Positions 1 to 5,144 of a stretch of DNA of 17,494 nucleotides are shown here, piece by piece; position 1 is the stretch's first letter; the number at the start of each line of letters is the position of its first letter. The notes beneath the pieces were generated by a model. That model made no database searches. It was not told the origin of the DNA and saw only the letters and a list, made by a program, of their open reading frames with translations. This DNA is from Prolixibacteraceae bacterium. GTDB lineage: Bacteria; Bacteroidota; Bacteroidia; Bacteroidales; Prolixibacteraceae. Position numbers and translations under genes: made by a program. The stretch lies in assembly GCA_027451165.1 (NCBI GenBank), contig DAIDJX010000032.1:1-17494 (forward strand), in the 5' to 3' direction.

Positions 1-264
1 ATTACTTCTTTCGTGTCTTCTGCCTTCATCACGCCGGAGGCTACGAGTATGCCTTCACTGCCGAGTTCAACGCTTTTTTTCACATCCTCAGAGGTTTTTA
101 TGCCAGCGCCTATCAATGGTAAGGATTTTGAACCATTTTTTACAATGTCGCAGAATTCCTTGACTATCTCTGGCTTTGCGCTGGACACGGAAATGTCTCC
201 ACCTATTAGCTCAGGCGGTTCATATGCTATAGCTGTAGGCTCGAATTTCGCAATTTCCCTCGGC
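1..264 (-). CDS. tpiA: Archaeal-type triosephosphate isomerase, C-terminal fragment
   Basis: The minus strand is open here and reads as the C-terminal third of an archaeal triosephosphate isomerase (interconverts dihydroxyacetone phosphate and glyceraldehyde 3-phosphate). Visible landmarks in order are IAKFEPTAIAYEPPELIGG, which holds the general-base glutamate of the family, then the AKPEIV helix, the phosphate-binding GAGIKTSEDV segment and GILVASGVMKAED. The frame runs off the left edge of the window, so the true C-terminus is not seen. No N-terminal half exists: upstream, from about 261-276, the DNA becomes the 3' end of umuC in another frame. The short archaeal form of the enzyme is not expected in a bacteroidete, whose TIM is the ordinary bacterial type. 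Either the contig is chimeric or a fragment was transferred; I favour a chimera. Confidence 0.8.
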
Positions 265-1503
265 CATAATCTCCCCCCACCGGGTAGAATACCCCGGTGA
301 TAACCTTTCCTGCCGCAGTTTCCAATCCCTGCCGCTTCCCTGGGTAGCAATTTTAACTGTGGTTTTATTTTCCCTGTTGAGCTTATCCACCGATTCCATG
401 AGCTTTTTCATCCTTGGGGAAGCCTGAACGGCAAAAATCTCCTGCTGAATTTCTGTTTCCGGCACAAAATCGGTTACAATCACCCCCGCTTTCTTGTAAA
501 GGTACCCTTTCCTGAAAATGGCCCGCAAACCCGCCACAGCTGCTTTAACCAGCGCTATGGAATTGTTGGTGGGCGGGGAAAGAGTGATCACCCGGTTACG
601 GGCATACTGAGGCTGGTCGGCGCGGAAGGCATTGGTATGAATGAAGACCATAATTTTTGTGGCTGCCGAATGCTGCTGCCTCAGCTTCTCCGCACAGCGC
701 ACCGTAAAAGTGGCTACAGCTTCTTCCAGTTGCTGAAGTTCTTTTTGTGGAACGCCGAAAGAACGGGAGGTGCAAATGGCCTTTTTATCCGGAACCATCT
801 CTTCGAGGGAAATGCACGGGGTGCCTTCCAATTCCTTCTTGGTGCGCAGTCCCACAACCGTCATGTTTTTCCGGATCCACTCGTCAGGCGCGGCAGTCAG
901 GTCGAGAGCACTCACCATGCCGTGCTGGTTCAGAAAACGGGCATGTTGATTTCCAATTCCCCAGATGTCGGAAACTGAAGTTTCGGACAAAACCTTCCGT
1001 ATGTCTTCCTCCTTCCGGAGGATAAATACAGCCTCTCTGGTTTTCTTCGCCATCCGGTTCGCCAGCTTGGCCAGGGTTTTTGTGGGCGCAATGCCGATGC
1101 CAACCGGGATGCCGGTATTCTTCAGCACGGTTTGACGGATGCGACGGGCCAGCGGTTCCAGCTCCTCTTCCCGTATTCCGGAGACATCCAGAAAAGCTTC
1201 ATCAATGCTGTACACCTCGATGGAAGGGGCGAAGGATGCCAGGGTATTCATCACCCTGACCGACAAATCACCGTAGAGGGCGTAGTTGGAAGAAAATATG
1301 GCAACCTGGTGATCCGTAAGCAGTTTTTCGATCTGAAATGCCGGAACGCCCATCCGGATACCCAGCTGTTTGGCTTCCTGCGACCGGGCGATCACGCAGC
1401 CATCATTATTGGAAAGTACCACTACCGGCCGGTTCCGCAGGGCCGGGTTAAACACCCGCTCGCAGGAGGCGTAAAAATTATTGCAGTCGGCCAGTGCAAA
1501 CAT
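220..1503 (-). CDS. umuC: Y-family DNA polymerase V catalytic subunit UmuC
   Basis: Translesion DNA polymerase of the UmuC/DinB class. From the chosen ATG, the catalytic acidic residues are D6 in the N-terminal motif ADCNNFYASCE and D101-E102 in SIDEAFLD; the steric motif NYALYGDLS lies near residue 75. The conserved UmuC C-terminus (DWKLRQERLSP, then a YSTRW box) is present, so the enzyme itself is complete. The last ~15 residues (after RWGEI) are read from the archaeal TIM segment in a wrong frame and are probably not native. ATG 1503 is chosen over TTG 1536 because the protein then starts directly at the polymerase core, as in the family; a -7 element at 1541-1548 fits. No umuD lies upstream, where it is usually found. 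Length is about 427 aa, close to normal. Confidence 0.93.
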   Translation of the reverse strand: MFALADCNNFYASCERVFNPALRNRPVVVLSNNDGCVIARSQEAKQLGIRMGVPAFQIEKLLTDHQVAIFSSNYALYGDLSVRVMNTLASFAPSIEVYSIDEAFLDVSGIREEELEPLARRIRQTVLKNTGIPVGIGIAPTKTLAKLANRMAKKTREAVFILRKEEDIRKVLSETSVSDIWGIGNQHARFLNQHGMVSALDLTAAPDEWIRKNMTVVGLRTKKELEGTPCISLEEMVPDKKAICTSRSFGVPQKELQQLEEAVATFTVRCAEKLRQQHSAATKIMVFIHTNAFRADQPQYARNRVITLSPPTNNSIALVKAAVAGLRAIFRKGYLYKKAGVIVTDFVPETEIQQEIFAVQASPRMKKLMESVDKLNRENKTTVKIATQGSGRDWKLRQERLSPGYSTRWGEIMAEGNCEIRAYSYSI

Positions 1504-1540
1504 TTGACAAAATACGTTAAAAAAAAATTCTATCAAGGAA

Positions 1541-1548
1541 CAAAATTA
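1541..1548 (-). promoter_or_regulatory. Putative -7 promoter element of umuC
   Basis: The minus strand reads TAATTTTG, an exact match to the Bacteroidetes -7 consensus TAnnTTTG, about 37 bases upstream of the umuC ATG. No clear TTG -33 box is visible. No LexA-type operator was recognised. Confidence 0.4.
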
Positions 1549-1618
1549 CTCTCCCCTTGCAGGGCTCGTTCATAATGAATATATCCATGTATTTTCACTC
1601 TGTGTAACTCCGTGCAAA

Positions 1619-1673
1619 CTCTGTGATACCCTGTGAAACTATATATTTCATTGTTTCACAGGGTATCACAGAG
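1619..1673. repeat. Perfect 21-bp inverted repeat with 13-base loop
   Basis: Arms 1619-1639 and 1653-1673 are exact reverse complements (left arm starts CTCTGTGATACCC), separated by an A/T-rich loop. The flanks (1598-1618 and 1674-1696) carry degenerate copies of the same ACTCTGTG words. The gap 1504-1754 holds nothing else recognisable. The hairpin lies downstream of the hypothetical gene that ends at 1755 and upstream of umuC, so it could stop transcription of the former; no U-tract follows on the minus strand, so a classical intrinsic terminator is not shown. Confidence 0.8.
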
Positions 1674-1754
1674 GAATCACAGGGTCACTCAGAGGACTTA
1701 TAATACAGCCCGGTGTCGCACTCCGGTTGACAAGGTGAGAGGGAAGTTTGCTTT

Positions 1755-2447
1755 TTAATTTCCAAGTGTATACAGGAATTCCATCACCCTGATAACCTCT
1801 TCGGGTTTATTGAAGCGGGTTTTATTTTGTTTAATGAACTCTTCCAATTTTGCCTTGTATTCCGGGAAAAGCTCCAGTAACTCCTTTTTCCCGCTGAACT
1901 TCACCGGTTCTCCGGGTTTCATGGTCAGGAACATATCGTCCTGTACCTTTTCAAAAGCAGCAGGCACGGCTTCCTTATAACCTCCCGGCGGTTCCGCTTC
2001 CTTGAATATCACATTCATTTTCAGCAGGAGCATCGGTTCCTGCGTGGTCAAAACCTTGAAAAAGGAAGGAACCTGCCTGCCACCCGACAGGTAGGGCAGA
2101 TGAATATATTTGGAGTTTCCGATGATAACGGAGTCTATGATATTGGCCGGTGTGATTTCATATACTTCACCTTCAGGATTTTTAAATTCCATCTGGTTGG
2201 AAAAAATGTTGTACCTCAGGGGAATCCCGGCGTAGTGCTGTTTCTGGTTGGTGTACACATCCCCCTTCACAAACTCGCTGTTTTCATGCGGGGAACCTTT
2301 GATGTTCGGATTGGCAGCAACTCCTCCTTCGTATTTATTTCTCCTGAAGTTATCATAGAAATCAACGAGCGTGGCGTTGATCTGTCCAACAGAAATACGA
2401 ATCAGTCCAAAGATGATGAAAAAAAGGATAAAAATTCTTTTGGCCAT
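1755..2447 (-). CDS. Secreted hypothetical protein, Bacteroidetes type
   Basis: I cannot assign a named family. The 230-residue product starts with a Sec signal peptide (MAKRIFILFFIIFGLIRISVG, cleavage probably near residues 21-23), so it should be periplasmic or surface-exposed. The mature part has no membrane segment and no obvious catalytic motif. A central section (about residues 75-125, YNIFSNQMEFKNPEGEVYEI) looks like beta-strands, and the last 50 residues are charged and helical (ELLELFPEYKAKLEEFIKQ, then NKTRF). Proteins with this IPLRYNIFSNQMEF pattern are, as far as I know, uncharacterised Bacteroidetes secreted proteins. It is divergent from the CDF transporter with only 75 bases between the starts, so the two may share a regulatory region. 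No Shine-Dalgarno is visible, which is usual in this phylum. Confidence 0.75.
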   Translation of the reverse strand: MAKRIFILFFIIFGLIRISVGQINATLVDFYDNFRRNKYEGGVAANPNIKGSPHENSEFVKGDVYTNQKQHYAGIPLRYNIFSNQMEFKNPEGEVYEITPANIIDSVIIGNSKYIHLPYLSGGRQVPSFFKVLTTQEPMLLLKMNVIFKEAEPPGGYKEAVPAAFEKVQDDMFLTMKPGEPVKFSGKKELLELFPEYKAKLEEFIKQNKTRFNKPEEVIRVMEFLYTLGN

Positions 2448-2496
2448 ATTTTCTGAATTTTAAGATCATAAAAGTAGTAAAATCATTTCAAATCGG

Positions 2497-2504
2497 TAGT
2501 TTTG
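2497..2504 (+). promoter_or_regulatory. Putative -7 promoter element of the CDF transporter gene
   Basis: TAGTTTTG matches TAnnTTTG exactly. A transcription start about seven bases downstream would leave a leader of about 12 bases before ATG 2523 and would exclude the alternative TTG start at 2502, which overlaps the element. No TTG -33 box is evident. Confidence 0.4.
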
Positions 2505-2522
2505 GAACACAACTTCGGAAGA

Positions 2523-3413
2523 ATGGGAGAACATCATCATCACACCCATGTGCAACGGAACCTGGTTATCACAGTGATCCTGAACGTAACCATTACCGTG
2601 GCCCAGATTATCGGGGGAATTATCTCCGGAAGTCTGGCCCTGATATCGGATGCCCTGCACAACCTGAGCGATTCCCTGGCCATAGCCCTGGCCTGGATTG
2701 CCTCAGTCGTAGCCCGGAAACCACGGACTGACCGTTCCAGTTTTGGTTTCCAGCGGGCTGAAATTCTGGCTGCCTTCATCAATGGTCTGATTCTGGTGGC
2801 CATTTCCGGTTACCTGGTGATTGAAGCTGTCAACCGCTTTATCCACCTCCAAAGTATTGATCCACGCTGGATGTTCTGGCTCGGTTTGCTCGGACTGGTC
2901 GCCAACAGCATTTCGGCGCTGATTCTGCATGGGGGCCACAAGGAAAACATCAATATGAAAGCCGCTTACCTGCACCTGCTGGGCGATGCGTTTACCTCTT
3001 TTGCCGTGATCCTTGGGGCGCTGGCCATCTGGTTTGCCGGCTGGTACTGGGTGGATCCTTTGATTACCCTGGTGATCAGCGGCTACCTGTTTGTCCAGAC
3101 CTACTCCATCCTCCGGGAGGCGGTTGAAATATTGATGCAGATGGCTCCGGCTGGTCTTGATCCACAAAAAGTGAAGGAGGTGTTGTGTTGCATGGATGGT
3201 ATTCACGGCATCCACCACATCCACATCTGGAAACTCAGCGACAATAAAATCCACTTTGAAGCGCACATAGAACTGGAGAGCGACCTGCCGGTCTCTGCGA
3301 CTCATCAGTACCGGCACAGCATCCATGAAAAGCTGAAATCGGAATTCGGCATCGACCATACCACCCTGCAGTTTGAATTCCATCCCGTGGAAATCAGCGG
3401 ATTTGAATGTTAA
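2523..3413 (+). CDS. Cation diffusion facilitator (CzcD/ZitB-like zinc exporter)
   Basis: Inner-membrane proton-coupled exporter of divalent metal, most likely Zn2+. Numbering from ATG 2523 (296 aa): a His-rich N-terminus (GEHHHHTH) precedes six membrane helices. The paired metal-site motifs are both HxxxD: D43/H46-D50 in TM2 (SDALHNLSD) and H151-D155 in TM5 (HLLGDAF), the His-Asp set typical of zinc-transporting members. A cytoplasmic C-terminal domain follows from about residue 205 and holds GIHGIHHIHIWKLSDNKIHF, rich in possible metal ligands. ATG 2523 is preferred to an upstream TTG at 2502 because a promoter element covers that TTG. The gene is divergent from the secreted hypothetical and convergent with amrS across the repeat array. 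Cd2+ or Co2+ transport is possible too. Confidence 0.93.
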   Translation: MGEHHHHTHVQRNLVITVILNVTITVAQIIGGIISGSLALISDALHNLSDSLAIALAWIASVVARKPRTDRSSFGFQRAEILAAFINGLILVAISGYLVIEAVNRFIHLQSIDPRWMFWLGLLGLVANSISALILHGGHKENINMKAAYLHLLGDAFTSFAVILGALAIWFAGWYWVDPLITLVISGYLFVQTYSILREAVEILMQMAPAGLDPQKVKEVLCCMDGIHGIHHIHIWKLSDNKIHFEAHIELESDLPVSATHQYRHSIHEKLKSEFGIDHTTLQFEFHPVEISGFEC

Positions 3414-3419
3414 TTCCTG

Positions 3420-3700
3420 GTCATTTGCGCTGAAGCGCGTCATTAGTCATTTGTCCGCCTGCTGCGGACGTCATTAGTCATTTGCCGCCGGCGTCATTGG
3501 CTACGCGTCATTGGCTACGCGTCATTGGCCTTCGGCGTCAATAGCCTTGGGTGTCAATGACCAATGACCAATGACGCGTAGCCAATGACGCGCATAGTGC
3601 CAATGACCAATGACCAATGACGCGTAGCCAATGACGCACGGAGTGCAAATGACCAATGACCAATGACGCGTAGCCAATGACGCGCATAGTGCCAATGACC
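3420..3700. repeat. Heptamer-based repeat array (CCAATGA / TCATTGG) between convergent genes
   Basis: The whole gap between the CDF gene and amrS is built from one word. The left half (3420-3552) carries it as GTCATTAG, GTCATTTG or GTCATTGG, separated by small palindromes such as GCGCTGAAGCGC and GCCTTCGGC. The right half (3554-3691) carries the complement in three near-identical 46-bp tandem units: 3554-3599, 3600-3645 and 3646-3691. Each unit has three CCAATGA copies, then GCGTAG, then a fourth copy and a variable decamer. GCGTAGCCAATGAC in the right half is the reverse complement of the GTCATTGGCTACGC copies at 3493-3520, so the halves can fold on each other. The word resembles heptanucleotide STRR repeats known from filamentous cyanobacteria. 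No gene fits here. Confidence 0.95.
3438..3484. repeat. Small palindrome framed by 16-bp direct repeats
   Basis: CGTCATTAGTCATTTG occurs at 3438-3453 and again at 3469-3484. The 15 bases between them form a perfect hairpin with their borders (GTCCGC 3453-3458, loop CTGCT, GCGGAC 3464-3469). A palindrome set between identical flanks is the pattern expected if a tiny element had inserted and duplicated its target, or if the word expanded by replication slippage. Confidence 0.85.
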
Positions 3701-3702
3701 TT

Positions 3703-4818
3703 TTATTTCCATATTCCCGGGACTATTGCCTTGCAGAACTCACATTTTCCGGATGAAACCCGGTTGGCCAGGAGGGAGTATCCCTGCCGTTCAATAATCA
3801 GTTTGCCACATTCGGGGCACATAGTATTTTCGAAGCCTTTGCCGGGGACATTTCCAACGTAAACGAACTTCAACCCTTCCTGAAGGGCAATTTCCCTGGC
3901 TTTCAGAAGGGTATTCAACGGAGTGACCGGTAATTGGGTAAGTTTGTACAGGGGAGAGAAACGGCTGAAGTGAAGGGGAACCTGAGTAAAACCGTTGGTG
4001 GCGAGCCACTTGCACATTTTTTGGATCGTCTCGAGGTCATCGCTCCAGGCGGGAACAATCAGGTTGGTGATTTCGAGCCAAACCTTGCTTTTCTGCATAC
4101 TTACCAGGGTATCCAGCACTGGTTGAAGTTTTCCGCCAGTCAGTCTGAGATGAATACCCGGGTCAAAAACCTTGAGGTCGATGTTGGCTGCGTCAATAAA
4201 GGGTATCAGCTTTTGCAGGGGTTCCGGATTGATGTATCCGTTGGAAACCATAATGCTCCTTATTTGCTTTTCCTTAGCCAGCCGGGCGGTCTCCAGCATA
4301 TATTCATACCAGGAGATGGGTTCGGAATAGGTATAGGCAATTGATGCACAGTTGTTTTGGATACAGGATGCCACTACTTGTTCCGGCATCAGTTCCATAT
4401 TGGTGGTATCTGACGGGCTGGTCTGGGAGATTTCCCAGTTCTGGCAGTTGAGGCAGGCAAAGTTGCAGCCGGCAGTCGCTATGGAAAAGGTTCTCGATTG
4501 AGGCAGGAAATGGAGCAAAGGCTTCTTTTCCACCGGGTCCACATGTACGGCACAGGGATTTCCGTAGGCGATCGACCAAAGTTTGTTCCCGATATTGGAG
4601 CGATTGTGGCAGGTTGAGACTTCTCCCGGCTTTACGATGCATTCATTGGGGCATACCGTGCACTGTATCCCTCTGGGTGTTTCCACATACCAGATCGCCT
4701 CACGGCTGAATTTCCCGGGTTTCTTTTCCGAAGCGGCGAATGCATGTTCCGGAACCAGCATTCCTGCGGCACAACCGGCACAGAGGCGGATAAATTCCCG
4801 TTTTGAGATCAGAGACAT
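3703..4818 (-). CDS. amrS: AmmeMemoRadiSam system radical SAM enzyme with Tat-like leader
   Basis: Member of the radical SAM family that co-occurs with Memo and AMMECR1 proteins; the chemistry is not established. Numbering from a possible ATG 4839 (378 aa): the [4Fe-4S] cluster motif is C125-x3-C129-x2-C132 (AGCNFACLNCQNWE). There are also four N-terminal cysteines (C60, C63, C67, C77; CTVCPNEC...CHNR) and a C-terminal zinc-ribbon-like set (C341, C344, C366, C369). I choose ATG 4818 (371 aa): its first residues, MSLISKREFIRL, read like a Tat signal with KR in place of RR, followed by a hydrophobic stretch and AFA, and a near -7 element overlaps ATG 4839. Export is therefore possible but unproven. 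It lies downstream, same strand, of the Memo-AMMECR1 and SpeE-like genes, separated by a repeat-filled gap of about 300 bases. The stop codon is three bases from the heptamer array. Confidence 0.9.
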   Translation of the reverse strand: MSLISKREFIRLCAGCAAGMLVPEHAFAASEKKPGKFSREAIWYVETPRGIQCTVCPNECIVKPGEVSTCHNRSNIGNKLWSIAYGNPCAVHVDPVEKKPLLHFLPQSRTFSIATAGCNFACLNCQNWEISQTSPSDTTNMELMPEQVVASCIQNNCASIAYTYSEPISWYEYMLETARLAKEKQIRSIMVSNGYINPEPLQKLIPFIDAANIDLKVFDPGIHLRLTGGKLQPVLDTLVSMQKSKVWLEITNLIVPAWSDDLETIQKMCKWLATNGFTQVPLHFSRFSPLYKLTQLPVTPLNTLLKAREIALQEGLKFVYVGNVPGKGFENTMCPECGKLIIERQGYSLLANRVSSGKCEFCKAIVPGIWK

Positions 4819-4838
4819 CCGGAATGATTTTAGAGACA

Positions 4839-4846
4839 TAAAGATA
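4839..4846 (-). promoter_or_regulatory. Near-consensus -7 element ahead of amrS
   Basis: The minus strand reads TATCTTTA, one base off TAnnTTTG, about 20 bases before ATG 4818. If used, amrS is transcribed separately from the memo operon and ATG 4839 cannot be the start. Weak evidence alone. Confidence 0.25.
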
Positions 4847-4889
4847 AGTCAAAAAATCAAAATAGCTATATCCGGAATGACTCAGGGAT

Positions 4890-5144
4890 GTCACGCAAAG
4901 AACGCGGAGAACACAAAGCATTTCAATAATTGTAACCGGTAACAGGAAATCGGTGATCAGAAATAATCCACCGTGTAACTCTGTGTCGTACACTGTGAAA
5001 CTCTGTGAAACTTAAAGAAGTAATCGGTAATTATAAAAACAGAATGTTCTCGTCAGGATCGAAACCGATTACCGTCCCGATCTGACAAAGCAGATACGGG
5101 ATCGCATACCTGCGTTCGCGAGGTAGCGAATTACCGGTTACCTA
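4890..5144. repeat. Patchwork of repeat words and hairpins in the gap between the SpeE-like gene and amrS
   Basis: No gene fits in 4840-5144. From left to right it holds a CACGCAAAGAACGCGGAGAA word (from about 4891); GTAACCGGTAA at 4932-4942 and its exact reverse complement at 5131-5141; a TCGGTGATC word near 4949; CTGTGTAA/CTGTGAAA words at 4969-5011 like those flanking the hairpin at 1619-1673; GTAATCGGTAATTA near 5021; a hairpin with arms CCCGATCTG (5076-5084) and CAGATACGGG (5091-5100, one bulged base); and a short hairpin TTCGC (5115-5119)/GCGAA (5126-5130). The first hairpin could attenuate transcription from the memo operon into amrS. Confidence 0.75.

Noticed and set aside
13..300. 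Plus-strand open frame of 95 codons at the left end
   Set aside because: It is the complement of the archaeal TIM and UmuC coding strand; serine/proline-rich shadow composition with no family resemblance.
3554..3691. Three 46-bp units that could be taken for a CRISPR array
   Set aside because: The units are contiguous and nearly identical throughout, with internal heptamers and no unique spacers; no cas genes are present.
5076..5100. Intrinsic terminator after the SpeE-like gene
   Set aside because: The stem is convincing but no run of T follows it on the minus strand, so it is reported as a hairpin only.
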